From NCBI GenBank assembly GCA_904420005.1, contig CAJFTT010000004.1:1-37701 (forward strand): DNA of 37,701 nt, given 5' to 3'. Positions 8,317-16,627 of the stretch are shown in pieces. The DNA comes from Candidatus Tabaqchalia intestinavium (GTDB taxonomy: Bacteria > Bacillota > Clostridia > Oscillospirales > CAJFTT01). The translations under genes and the position numbers were made by a program. Positions within the stretch are counted from its first letter, which is position 1. Every line of letters begins with the position of its first letter. The notes below the pieces were generated by a model that worked only from the letters and a program-made list of their open reading frames with translations, was not told the DNA's origin and made no database searches.

Positions 8317-10441
8317 ACTGTATCAAAAGGGCTTCACGCAGAACCGCGAACTGTCCTGGCTGCGTTTCAACGACCGCGTGCTCGACGAAGCGGCCGACGA
8401 GTCGGTCCCGCTGCTCGAGCGGCTGAAATTCCTCGCCATCTTCACCAGCAACCTGGCGGAATTTTTCATGATCCGCGTGGGCAGCCTGTTCGACTTGCTG
8501 GGGCTCAAAAAGCGTACCATCGACAGCAAATCCGGCATGACGCCCAAGGAACAGCTGGCGCGCATCTTCTCGGCCGTGCGTCCGCTGTATCTCAAGCGGG
8601 AGAAGCTGTTTTACGACATTGAACGGCTGCTGCGGGAGCAGGGCGTGTGCCATCTGGAATTCTGGGAACTGGAAAAGCGGGAAAAGACGCTCGTGCGGCA
8701 ATACTTCGAGGCGTCGGTCGCCCCGATCCTCTCCCCGCAGATCATCGACACGCAGCATCCCTTCCCGCACCTGGCCAACCAGGCGCTGTACATCGGCGTG
8801 CTGCTCCGGCATAAAAATCACGACATTTTCGGCGTGCTGCCCGTGCCCGATGCGCTGCCGGACGTTTTCTTCCTTCCCGGCGGCGACACGCGGTACCTGC
8901 GTATGGAAACCATCCTGCTGGAATATGCCGAGCGCGTATTCCAGCCGTACGAAGTATTGGAGAAGGTTGTATTCTGCGTCACGCGCAACGCGGACGTGCA
9001 TCCCGACGACGAAGTCTTCGCCGATGAGGCGGATCTGCGCAAGCGGATGAAGAAAGCCCTCGGCCGGCGCAGCCGGCTCGCTCCGGTGCGCCTGGAACTG
9101 TCCGGCGCGGTCAGCGAGCATTTCTCCAAGTATTTCTGCGACCGGCTGCAGCTGTCCGCTTCGCAGATATACGTCACGCGCGCGCCGCTGAAGATGGCAT
9201 ATGCCTACGGCCTCGCCGCGAAGCTGCCCGCCGCAAAAAAGAAGGCCATGCTCTACCCCGCGCACACGCCGGCCTGGCCCGCGAGCCTCAAAAGCGACGA
9301 GAGCATCGCGCGGCAGGTGGAGAAGCACGACGTCCTGCTCTCCTACCCCTACGAAAGCATGGAGCCGTTTCTCCGCCTGTTGCGGCAGGCCGCGACCGAC
9401 CCGGCCGTGCTCTCCATCAAAATCACCATTTACCGTCTGGCCTCCAAGGCCCGGCTGGTGGAATATTTGTGCGCCGCGGCGGAAAACGGCAAGAGCGTGA
9501 CGGTGCTCATGGAGCTGCGCGCCCGGTTCGACGAGCAGAACAACATCGATTGGTCGGAACGGCTGGAGGAAGCCGGCTGCACCATCCTGTACGGGTTTGA
9601 GCTGTACAAAGTACATTCCAAAGTTTGCCTGATCACCCGCAAAAACAGAAACGGCGTGCAATATATCACGCAGGTGGGGACCGGCAACTATAACGAAAAC
9701 ACCGCCAAGCTTTATACCGACCTGTCGCTGATCACGGCGGACCCCGCGATCGGCCGGGACGCGGCGGAATTTTTCAAGAACCTGGCCATCGGCAACCTGC
9801 AGGGCGAATACCAGCACCTGCTGGTCGCGCCGGCAGGCCTGAAGCCCGCGCTGCTGCGCCTGATCGACGAAGAAATCCTCAAGGGCGCGGCCGGACGCAT
9901 TTTCATCAAGATCAATTCCCTCACCGACGCCGAGCTCATCGACAAGCTCTCGCAGGCTTCCTGCGCCGGCGTGCAGGTGGAGCTGATCGTGCGCGGCATC
10001 TGCTGCCTGCTGCCCGGCCTGCCGGGCAAAACGGAAAACATCCGCGTCACGAGCATCGTCGGGCGTTTTCTGGAGCACGCGCGTATTTATTGCTTCGGTG
10101 AGGGGCGCGACGAGAAAATGTTTCTCTCCTCCGCCGACTTCATGACGCGCAATACCGAGCGGCGCGTGGAGGTCGCCTGCCCCATTCACGACGAAAAAAT
10201 CCGGCGAAAAATCCACGGAATCATCGAGGCGCAGCGGGCCGACACCTGCAAGGCGCGTCTGCTGCTGCCGGACGGGACCTATACGACTCTCGACGCGTCG
10301 GCGCCGCTTTTCGACAGTCAGCAGTTCCTGCTCGACGAGGCGGCGCAGGGCCACGACGCAGGGCTGCCGCCGGCCGCCCCGGCCCCCGCGGGGCTCGGCG
10401 GCGCTCTGCAGCGTCTTTGGGCGCGCATACGCCGGCGGTAA
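8309..10441 (+). CDS. ppk1: polyphosphate kinase 1
   Basis: 710 residues, full length for Ppk1, which reversibly transfers the ATP gamma-phosphate to a polyphosphate chain. The N domain begins with NRELSWLRFNDRVL. The two phospholipase-D-like catalytic domains contain LYKVHSKVCLIT, whose His is the autophosphorylation-site equivalent, TQVGTGNYNENTA, and FLEHARIYCFG with the second conserved His. The C-terminus (about residues 665-710) is Ala/Pro-rich. The ATG at 8309 has AGGAGG 8 nt upstream, inside the end of ppx, so the two are translationally coupled. Synthesis and degradation enzymes in one operon imply control of chain turnover. Confidence 0.96.
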   Translation: MGELYQKGFTQNRELSWLRFNDRVLDEAADESVPLLERLKFLAIFTSNLAEFFMIRVGSLFDLLGLKKRTIDSKSGMTPKEQLARIFSAVRPLYLKREKLFYDIERLLREQGVCHLEFWELEKREKTLVRQYFEASVAPILSPQIIDTQHPFPHLANQALYIGVLLRHKNHDIFGVLPVPDALPDVFFLPGGDTRYLRMETILLEYAERVFQPYEVLEKVVFCVTRNADVHPDDEVFADEADLRKRMKKALGRRSRLAPVRLELSGAVSEHFSKYFCDRLQLSASQIYVTRAPLKMAYAYGLAAKLPAAKKKAMLYPAHTPAWPASLKSDESIARQVEKHDVLLSYPYESMEPFLRLLRQAATDPAVLSIKITIYRLASKARLVEYLCAAAENGKSVTVLMELRARFDEQNNIDWSERLEEAGCTILYGFELYKVHSKVCLITRKNRNGVQYITQVGTGNYNENTAKLYTDLSLITADPAIGRDAAEFFKNLAIGNLQGEYQHLLVAPAGLKPALLRLIDEEILKGAAGRIFIKINSLTDAELIDKLSQASCAGVQVELIVRGICCLLPGLPGKTENIRVTSIVGRFLEHARIYCFGEGRDEKMFLSSADFMTRNTERRVEVACPIHDEKIRRKIHGIIEAQRADTCKARLLLPDGTYTTLDASAPLFDSQQFLLDEAAQGHDAGLPPAAPAPAGLGGALQRLWARIRRR

Positions 10442-10487
10442 TGCCGGCGCGGCCCCGCGCCCTCCAAACCAGCCCCCTGATTTCGCC

Positions 10488-10526
10488 TGCCCGCGGCACT
10501 CGCTGCCGCGAGCGGGCATTTTTTAT
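10488..10526 (+). terminator. terminator of the ppx-ppk operon
   Basis: TGCCCGC pairs with GCGGGCA, with further GC pairing inside, followed by T6. It lies 46 nt after the ppk stop. Confidence 0.85.
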
Positions 10527-10563
10527 AGTGCGTCCGCTGCGGCGGACGGGGCCGCGGACCCGA

Positions 10564-10593
10564 TTGACTTTGCCCGCACGGTTCCGGTATAAT
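10564..10593 (+). promoter_or_regulatory. sigma-A-type promoter of the GNAT/radical-SAM/yhhQ unit
   Basis: TTGACT (10564-10569), 18 bp, TATAAT (10588-10593). Confidence 0.8.
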
Positions 10594-10677
10594 ACAGAGC
10601 AGAAACCCGCAGACGCCGGACAAGGCGCGCCGCCTGTGCCGCGCCGCATCCCAGCAAAGCGAAAGGAGGCCGCCGCT

Positions 10678-11310
10678 TTGGAGAACACGCCTGTGCTGAC
10701 TACGCCGCGCCTGCTGCTGCGCCGGTTTTGCGAAGCGGACGCCGACGCGCTCTTTTCGCTTCTGCGCGACCCGGCGGTCAACGCCTTCCTGCCCATGTTT
10801 GCGCCGAGGACGCTCCAGGAAGCGCAGCGCTATCTGCGCGAGGAATATCTGCAATCCTATGCAAGGCCGTCCGGGTTCCGTTACGCAGTCTGCCTGCGGG
10901 AAGGCGGCGCGCCGATCGGGTACCTGCGTCTCGGCGACGAGGAAAGCCACGATCTCGGGTATGCGCTGCAGCGGGCGGTCTGGGGCCGCGGCTTCGCGGC
11001 GGAGGCGGCGGGCGCGCTGCTGGCGCACCTGCGCGAGGCCGGCCTGCCGTATGTCACCGCGACGCACGATGTGCGCAACCCTGCGAGTGGCCGCGTGATG
11101 CAGAAGCTCGGCATGCGGTATCAGTATTCTTACGACGAACTATGGCAGCCGAAAAACCGGTTGGTGACGTTTCGGCTGTATCAATGCAACCTCGACGGCG
11201 ACGAAGGCCGCGTGTTCCGGGGGTACTGGGATCGTTACCCCGTGCATTTTATCGAACCGCTCGCCGCAGACGGCCCGGCCAGAGACGCGCGCCGGGCGGT
11301 GCCCCGCTGA
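10678..11310 (+). CDS. GNAT N-acetyltransferase (RimJ/RimL type)
   Basis: 210 residues. LTTPRLLLRRF opens the domain as in RimJ/RimL enzymes. The acetyl-CoA site is seen in LGYALQRAVWGRGFAAEAAGA and the final strand in VMQKLGMRYQY. The acceptor is unknown: members acetylate ribosomal proteins, small amines or antibiotics. The tail after residue 160 (YQCNLDGDEGRVFRGYW...) is longer than the minimal fold. The start is TTG 10678, supported by AAAGGAGG 8 nt upstream. The radical-SAM gene follows after 60 nt, so the three genes here are probably one transcript. Confidence 0.85.
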   Translation: MENTPVLTTPRLLLRRFCEADADALFSLLRDPAVNAFLPMFAPRTLQEAQRYLREEYLQSYARPSGFRYAVCLREGGAPIGYLRLGDEESHDLGYALQRAVWGRGFAAEAAGALLAHLREAGLPYVTATHDVRNPASGRVMQKLGMRYQYSYDELWQPKNRLVTFRLYQCNLDGDEGRVFRGYWDRYPVHFIEPLAADGPARDARRAVPR

Positions 11311-11370
11311 CCGCGCGGCGGCGGGCGCGCCGTCAACAGAACGCAATGCAACCACGAAAGGACGACTGCC

Positions 11371-12096
11371 ATGCAAGACCTGACTCGATACAGCGAAATC
11401 CCGGAAAAGAATCCCCGCGAGATCGTCCTGCTGCGCGGCACGGGCTGCCGGTGGAAACGGTGCCGCTTCTGCGACTACCACCTGGATTCCGGCCCGGACG
11501 AGGCGGAGAATTTCCGGCGCAACCGCGCGGTGCTCGCGCGCGTAACGGGCAAATACGGGCGGCTGGAGGTCATCAATTCCGGCAGCTTCCCGGAGCTTGA
11601 CGCCGCCACAATGGCGGAGATCCGCCGCGTCTGTGCGGACAAGGGCATCCGGCAGGTGCATTTTGAATGCCACTGGATGTACCGTCGCCGCATTCCCGCG
11701 CTGCGCGAGGCATTCGCGGCGCAGGGTGTGGAAACGCACCTCAAGCTGGGTCTGGAGAGCTTCGACCGGGACTTTCGCGAGACGGTGCTGGTCAAAGGCA
11801 TGCCGGATTTCTCGCCGCAGGCCGCGCAGGGGCTGTTCGACGAGGTCTGCCTGCTGCAGGGGCTGCCCGGGCAAACGTTCGCCTCCATGCAGGCGGACAT
11901 CGAGCAGGGGCTGCGCTGGTTTAACCGCGTATGCGTCAATCTCATGCAGGCCAACTCCGCGCCGCTGCAGCCCGACCCTGACGTGACGGCGGTATTTATG
12001 CGCCAGATCGCCCCCCGCTATCTCGATAATCCGCGCGTCGATATTCTGCTGCAAAACACAGACTTTGGAGTGGGGGACTGCGGCCATGCGAAATGA
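11371..12096 (+). CDS. radical-SAM protein, candidate queuine lyase (QueL-like)
   Basis: 241 residues. The iron-sulfur motif is GCRWKRCRFCDY near residues 25-36, with spacing CX4CX2C instead of the usual CX3CX2C. Later strands VINSGSFPELD, HFECHWMYRRR, HLKLGLESFDRDFRE and LLQGLPGQTF fit the radical-SAM barrel. It overlaps by 11 nt a YhhQ-type queuosine precursor transporter. In Clostridioides difficile, QueL is a radical-SAM enzyme that releases preQ1 from queuine in a salvage pathway. Size, Cys-rich start and the yhhQ partner make that role the best guess here, but I cannot compare sequences directly. The start has GAAAGGA upstream. Confidence 0.65.
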   Translation: MQDLTRYSEIPEKNPREIVLLRGTGCRWKRCRFCDYHLDSGPDEAENFRRNRAVLARVTGKYGRLEVINSGSFPELDAATMAEIRRVCADKGIRQVHFECHWMYRRRIPALREAFAAQGVETHLKLGLESFDRDFRETVLVKGMPDFSPQAAQGLFDEVCLLQGLPGQTFASMQADIEQGLRWFNRVCVNLMQANSAPLQPDPDVTAVFMRQIAPRYLDNPRVDILLQNTDFGVGDCGHAK

Positions 12097-12814
12097 ACTT
12101 CTGCTTATTGCGAGCCTCCTGCTGCTGTTCGGCGGGGTATTGCTGGCTTTCCGCTTCTTCGGCAAAACGGGCCTATACTGCTTCTCCGTGCTCGCGACCG
12201 TCACGGCCAACATTGAGGTGCTGCTGCTGGTGGACGCCTTCGGCCTGGAACAGACGCTCGGCAACATCCTGTTCGCCAGCACGTTTCTGATCACGGACAT
12301 CCTCAGCGAGTGCTATGGCAAGAAAGAAGCGCAGAAAGCGGTCTGGCTGGGGATCGCAGCGGTGGTGTTCTTCCTTGTGATCTCGCAGCTTTGGCTGTGG
12401 TATATCCCCTCGGAAAACGACCAAGTCGCGTCGAGTTTCCGCGTGATTTTCTCCCAGACGCCGCGCACGATGCTCGTCAGCCTCGCGGTCTATGCCGTCT
12501 GCCAGCAGCTCGACGTGTGGCTGTATCACGCGCTGTGGCGGCTGACGCAGCGGCGCTGCGGGGACAGCCGGCGCTTTCTCTGGCTGCGCAATAACGCCGC
12601 GACGCTCATCAGCCAGCTGGCCAACACCGTGCTGTTCACGTTGGGCTGTTTCGTAGGCGTCTATCCCCCGCAGACGCTGTGGAGCATCATCATCTCCAGC
12701 TACGTGATCTTCATCGTCACATCCCTGGCCGACACGCCGTTTCTCTATCTCGCCCGGCGCATTCACGCGCGGCGGTTCGCCGCGTCGCCGGCGCCGCCGC
12801 AGGGCGACGCTTGA
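12086..12814 (+). CDS. yhhQ: queuosine precursor transporter, YhhQ family
   Basis: 242 residues, six to seven membrane segments. The family region FASTFLITDILSECYGKKEAQKAV is at about residues 67-90, and LRNNAATLISQLANTVLF lies in the second half, both typical of YhhQ/VUT proteins. Members import preQ0, preQ1 or queuine. The ATG lies inside the end of the radical-SAM gene with a G-rich site upstream, so the two are coupled. The C-terminal tail after residue 230 is Ala/Pro-rich and probably unimportant. It ends towards the terminator shared with the convergent sensor kinase. Confidence 0.9.
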   Translation: MRNELLLIASLLLLFGGVLLAFRFFGKTGLYCFSVLATVTANIEVLLLVDAFGLEQTLGNILFASTFLITDILSECYGKKEAQKAVWLGIAAVVFFLVISQLWLWYIPSENDQVASSFRVIFSQTPRTMLVSLAVYAVCQQLDVWLYHALWRLTQRRCGDSRRFLWLRNNAATLISQLANTVLFTLGCFVGVYPPQTLWSIIISSYVIFIVTSLADTPFLYLARRIHARRFAASPAPPQGDA

Positions 12815-12983
12815 CGCTCCGGCCGCCGCGCCGCTGTTATTAAAAGCTCCGCGGGCCTGACGGAGCGCGGAAAATGGGTCTGGCGACGCCGCGTCGATTT
12901 TCTCTTGTCGCTGGGCGCGTTGCATTTTGTCCACCGCCGCGCCGAAGTCTCTTCCGGCCTCCCGCCCCGTTCTGACCGCGACA

Positions 12984-13029
12984 AAGCGGCCGGCATTGGC
13001 AGCAAAAACGCCGCCAATGCCGGCCGCTT
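12984..13029. terminator. bidirectional terminator between yhhQ and the sensor kinase
   Basis: A perfect 17-bp stem (12984-13000 with 13013-13029) and a 12-base loop, flanked by short T/A runs on both sides. Confidence 0.85.
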
Positions 13030-13038
13030 TTCCATTCC

Positions 13039-14271
13039 TCAGCAGGGAAATGTCGCCGTAATGCGCAGCATTCCCTCCGGCGCGGTCGCCTCGATCTTTC
13101 CCTTATGCGCGTCCACGATCGCCTTGGCGATGGACAGCCCCAGCCCATACCCGCCAACCTGCGAGCTGCGCGACGCGTCCGCGCGGTAAAACCGGTCGAA
13201 CAGCGTCTCGAGCTTGTCCGGCAGCGGGGCCTGCGTCGTATTCTCCACCGTCAGCCGCAGGTTTCTCCCCCGCTTGTCCAGCGCGAGGCGGATGTCTCCG
13301 CCCACGGGGGAATATTTCAGGGCATTATCCAGCAGAATGGAGAGCAGCTGCCGGATCGCCTTCTCGTCCCCGCGCAGCGAAAGCATAGGCTGGATGCACA
13401 GCGTCAGCCGTTTGTCCTGCAGCCGGGCCGGCGCCTGGAAGGACTGGGCTGTCTCGGCGGTGAGATCGGAAATGGGAAATTCGATCTTCTGTCCCTGCAC
13501 AGAGGCTTCCTCCATGCGGGAGAGGTAAATCAGGTCGTTGGTCAGATCGGTCAGGCGCTTGGTCTGCAGCTGAATATCCCGCAGCCATTCACTGTCTCCC
13601 CCTTCCATCTCCAGCACCTGCGCGTCGGCGCCGATGATGGTCACCGGAGTCTTGATCTCGTGCCCGGCGTCGGTGATAAAACGCTTCTGCTTTTCATAGC
13701 TCTCGGACACCGGCTTGATGATCCTGCCGGAAAACAGCAGCATCAGCCCCAGCACCGCCAGCAGCCCCAACGCCGAAATGCCGCAGCTGGTGAACAGAAA
13801 CGTGCGGAACGTGTCAAGGCTGCGTCCGCAGTCCAGAAAGATCAGCATCGTGCCGCTCTCCTGCTCGCTTCGAATATACCGATAATCGCCGGAAAAGCCC
13901 TGCGTCTTCCCCCGCTCCCAGGCGCGCCGCGCGATGCGTACCGCCGCGGACGAATCGACGGCCGCGATCTTGCCCGTATCCACAGAGACGGTCTCCCCTT
14001 CGGCATCCAACGTCACGCAGAAATAGCGCGACTCATATGGCAGCTCCGGCGAGCCATGCTTCCCCGGGCCGGAAGCGCCGGGCGCTGGAAAGCCGTTCTC
14101 CCGCTTGGGGAACGCGCCGCCGTTGTCGGCCAGCAGGGCGAGCGTGCCGTCCGCTTCCGAGACGATGTCCCGATAGTTGAGGATATTGACCGTGCCGATG
14201 ATCAACCCCAGCACCAGCAACAGCGAGAGCATGGACACGGCCACCAGTTTGATGCGCAGCTTTCGGATCAT
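13039..14271 (-). CDS. sensor histidine kinase
   Basis: 410 residues. Membrane helix 1 is at about 10-32, an extracytoplasmic sensor domain at about 33-155, and helix 2 at about 158-182. A short linker leads to the H box FITDAGHEIKTPVTI (phospho-His), N box LLSILLDNALKYSP and the glycine box GGYGLGLSIAKAI. The signal is unknown; the sensor domain is moderately acidic with no domain I recognise. ATGA overlap with the response regulator upstream shows one operon and coupled translation. The pair is divergent from the five-gene VTC operon and shares an operator-like repeat with it. Confidence 0.93.
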   Translation of the reverse strand: MIRKLRIKLVAVSMLSLLLVLGLIIGTVNILNYRDIVSEADGTLALLADNGGAFPKRENGFPAPGASGPGKHGSPELPYESRYFCVTLDAEGETVSVDTGKIAAVDSSAAVRIARRAWERGKTQGFSGDYRYIRSEQESGTMLIFLDCGRSLDTFRTFLFTSCGISALGLLAVLGLMLLFSGRIIKPVSESYEKQKRFITDAGHEIKTPVTIIGADAQVLEMEGGDSEWLRDIQLQTKRLTDLTNDLIYLSRMEEASVQGQKIEFPISDLTAETAQSFQAPARLQDKRLTLCIQPMLSLRGDEKAIRQLLSILLDNALKYSPVGGDIRLALDKRGRNLRLTVENTTQAPLPDKLETLFDRFYRADASRSSQVGGYGLGLSIAKAIVDAHKGKIEATAPEGMLRITATFPC

Positions 14272-14942
14272 ACGATCTCCTCCAGGGAATACCCCGCGTT
14301 TCTGGTCGCCTTGATCTGGATATTGGCCTGCAGCGCGGCGAGCTTCTTGCGCAGATAGGAAATATACACCCAGACCACGTTGATCTCCGCCTCGCTGTCA
14401 TAGCCCCAGACGCGCTCGAGCAGCTGCTCGGTGGACAGCAGGTGGCGCGGATGGCGCATGAGCAGCTCCATGAGCTGGAATTCTTTATTGGCCAGGCGAA
14501 AGCTCCCCGTCGGGGATGACAGCGTGAAGATCGCGACGTCCAGCGTCACGTTGCCCACCCGCAGTATCGAGCCCGCCTGCGTCTCCCAGCTGCGGGTCAT
14601 GGCGCGGATGCGCGCCAGCAGCTCTTTGATCTCAAAGGGTTTTGTGAGATAGTCGTTGGCCCCGGTGTCAAGGCCCAGCACCTTGTCGTCCACCTCGGAC
14701 CGGGCCGTCAGCAGCAGCACCGGGATGGAGTTCCCCTTGGCGCGCAGCGCCCGGAGCACGGAGATCCCGTCGAGCTTCGGCATCATGATGTCGAGGATCA
14801 CGCCGTCATAATGCCCGGCGTCGAGATAGGCCAGCGCCTCCTCCCCGTCGAACACGGCGTCCACCGAATAATGATTTTTCTCCAAGATGGCGACGAGCGC
14901 CCTGGACAGGGAACGCTCGTCCTCCGCGAGCAGCAGCCGCAT
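14268..14942 (-). CDS. OmpR/PhoB-family response regulator
   Basis: 224 residues. The receiver domain has LLLAEDE at the start, the phospho-acceptor Asp in GVILDIMMPKLDG, LTARSE and DYLTKPF. The C-terminal winged helix (EFQLMELLMRHPRHLLS..., VWVYISYLRKKL) binds DNA. Family members bind tandem direct repeats as head-to-tail dimers. Such a repeat sits in its own promoter (15005-15022) and in the divergent operon's promoter. The ATG at 14942 has GGAGGA 4 nt upstream (rather close); the longer frame to 14993 has no site. Confidence 0.93.
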   Translation of the reverse strand: MRLLLAEDERSLSRALVAILEKNHYSVDAVFDGEEALAYLDAGHYDGVILDIMMPKLDGISVLRALRAKGNSIPVLLLTARSEVDDKVLGLDTGANDYLTKPFEIKELLARIRAMTRSWETQAGSILRVGNVTLDVAIFTLSSPTGSFRLANKEFQLMELLMRHPRHLLSTEQLLERVWGYDSEAEINVVWVYISYLRKKLAALQANIQIKATRNAGYSLEEIV

Positions 14943-14991
14943 GCGTCCTCCTCCCTTCCCCGCGGGCCTTGCGCCCGTTGGATGTGGTTTC

Positions 14992-15022
14992 ATGATAGCG
15001 CTGCAACATTAAGCGAACTTAA
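14992..15022 (-). promoter_or_regulatory. two-component system promoter with tandem operator-like repeat
   Basis: On the minus strand TTAAGTTCGCTTAATGTT (15022-15005) ends 7 bp before TATCAT (14997-14992). There is no good -35 box: the repeat covers that place, as expected for an activator-dependent promoter. The half sites recur at 10 bp, one helical turn. Confidence 0.6.
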
Positions 15023-15150
15023 AAATCCCGCAGGCCGGACGGCCGTCCGTTTTCCTTCTTTCCCACGCGCACTTTTCCTTTATTGTATCATACCCGCCGC
15101 TGAGATGCACCGAATTGTTTTTGCATCATGAAAATTTTTCTGGGCAGATT

Positions 15151-15181
15151 TTAAGTTGAGTTAGGGTTCGGCCGTTACAAT
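15151..15181 (+). promoter_or_regulatory. promoter of the five-gene VTC operon with matching operator-like repeat
   Basis: TTAAGTTGAGTTAGGGTT (15151-15168) lies 7 bp before TACAAT (15176-15181), with no consensus -35. It matches the repeat in the two-component promoter at 13 of 18 positions, including both TTA(A)GTT-type half sites, and has the same 7-bp distance to the -10. Confidence 0.6.
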
Positions 15182-15204
15182 ACTTGGCAAAAGGAGGGGC
15201 ACCC

Positions 15205-15924
15205 ATGAGCAGTCAGATGATTTTCCAGCGTTACGAGATCAAATATCTGCTGACGCAGCGGCAGAAAACGCAGGTGCTGCTGGCGATGGAGCCTTATATG
15301 TCGCTCGACCAATACGGCCGCACGACCATCCGCAACATCTATTTCGACACCGGGACTTACCGGCTGATCCGCCGCTCCATCGAGAAGCCCGCCTATAAGG
15401 AAAAGCTGCGGCTGCGCAGCTACCGGCGCGCGCTCGAGGCGGATCCGGTTTTCGTGGAGCTGAAGAAAAAATACCGCGGCGTGGTGTATAAGCGCCGGAT
15501 CCTGCTGCCGCAGGCGCGCGCCATGAACTGTCTGTGCCGCGGCGCGCCCTTCCCCGCCGGCAACCAGATCGCGGAGGAGATCCGCTATTTCTGCGATTAT
15601 TACGGCGACCTGCGGCCGGTCATGTTCCTTTCCTATGAGCGGGAAGCCTTTTACGCCGCGGACGGCGGCGATTTCCGCGTGACGTTCGACGAAAATATTC
15701 TGGCGCGCACGCAGGATTTCTCCTTCGCCGCAGGCGTGTTCGGCGAGCCGCTGCTCGAGAAAGGCGCCACGCTCATGGAGATCAAAACCGCCGGCGCGAT
15801 CCCGCTGTGGATGGCGCGCTGCCTGTCGCAAAACGGGATTTTCAAAACGTCGTTTTCCAAATATGGCACGGCCTATCAGGCCATGCTGCTGCAGTCAGAT
15901 CAGGGAGGAATTTTGCATGCTTGA
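15205..15924 (+). CDS. VTC-domain (polyphosphate polymerase type) protein, copy 2
   Basis: 239 residues, essentially one VTC domain. Elements in order: FQRYEIKYLL (first strand, residues 7-16), RNIYFDTG, KEKLRLRSYRRA, PVFVELKKKYRG, VYKRRI, VMFLSYEREAFYA, FRVTFDENI and LMEIKTAGAIPLWM. The E-x-K and basic residues needed for a metal/triphosphate tunnel are present. It probably polymerises phosphate from nucleoside triphosphates at the cytoplasmic membrane face with its DUF4956 partner, whose start overlaps its stop by 8 nt. The ATG at 15205 has AAGGAGGGG upstream. It is the first gene of a five-gene operon that begins about 17 nt upstream. Confidence 0.88.
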   Translation: MSSQMIFQRYEIKYLLTQRQKTQVLLAMEPYMSLDQYGRTTIRNIYFDTGTYRLIRRSIEKPAYKEKLRLRSYRRALEADPVFVELKKKYRGVVYKRRILLPQARAMNCLCRGAPFPAGNQIAEEIRYFCDYYGDLRPVMFLSYEREAFYAADGGDFRVTFDENILARTQDFSFAAGVFGEPLLEKGATLMEIKTAGAIPLWMARCLSQNGIFKTSFSKYGTAYQAMLLQSDQGGILHA

Positions 15925-16612
15925 CTCGATTTTCCGCGGTTTGTTCGACACCGACATGACCGCCGTCATCACAGTGACGGACTTTCTGCTGTGCGTCGGC
16001 TGCTCGCTCGTCATCGGCCTGCTGTTCGCGCTGACGTACACCTACCGCACGCGCTATACCAAGAGCTTCGTCGTCACGCTGGCGCTGCTGCCGGCGGTGG
16101 TGTGCGTGGTCATCATGATGGTCAACGGCAACGTCGGCACAGGCGTCGCCGTGGCGGGCGCTTTCAGCCTGGTGCGTTTCCGCTCCGTCCCCGGCACCGC
16201 GCGCGAGATCGGCGTGCTGTTTCTCGCGATGGGCGCGGGGCTGATCGCCGGCATGGGGTATCTGGGGTATGCTTTCCTGTTCGCATTGGTGCTCAGTCTG
16301 GTCAGTCTTCTTTACAGCCGCCTGAGCTTCGGCGCTGCCAAAAAAGCCGCGCTGTACAAAACGCTGCACATCACCATTCCCGAAGATCTGGATTATACCG
16401 GCGTATTCGACGACCTGCTCGACACCTACGCGCGCTCCTGGGAGCTCGTGCAGGTCAGAACCACCAACCTCGGCAGCCTGTTCCGGCTGACCTATCATCT
16501 GACCCTGCGGGACGCGGGCACAGAAAAGGAATTCATCGACAAGCTCCGCTGCCGCAACGGAAACCTCGAGATTTCCGTCTCCCAGCAGGAGAACAGCACC
16601 TATGAGCTATAA
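15917..16612 (+). CDS. DUF4956 membrane protein (copy 2)
   Basis: 231 residues. About four membrane segments lie between residues 15 and 135, with the family signature GAFSLVRFRSVPGTAREIG near residues 85-105; copy 1 has IKDPRD where this one has VPGTARE. A soluble domain follows (LHITIPEDLDYTGVFDDLLDTYARSWELVQVRTTN...), resembling a small regulatory or dimerisation domain. The activity is unknown; the constant pairing with VTC enzymes suggests a membrane component of polyphosphate synthesis or export. GGGAGGAA lies before the ATG. Its stop is 15 nt from the next gene. Confidence 0.85.
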   Translation: MLDSIFRGLFDTDMTAVITVTDFLLCVGCSLVIGLLFALTYTYRTRYTKSFVVTLALLPAVVCVVIMMVNGNVGTGVAVAGAFSLVRFRSVPGTAREIGVLFLAMGAGLIAGMGYLGYAFLFALVLSLVSLLYSRLSFGAAKKAALYKTLHITIPEDLDYTGVFDDLLDTYARSWELVQVRTTNLGSLFRLTYHLTLRDAGTEKEFIDKLRCRNGNLEISVSQQENSTYEL

Positions 16613-16627
16613 AAAGGAGGAACCAGC

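Noticed and set aside
8288-10519. 743-codon open frame on minus opposite ppk1
   Set aside because: Shadow of ppk1; no recognisable domain, Ala/Gly/Arg-rich, and it runs through the ppk terminator.
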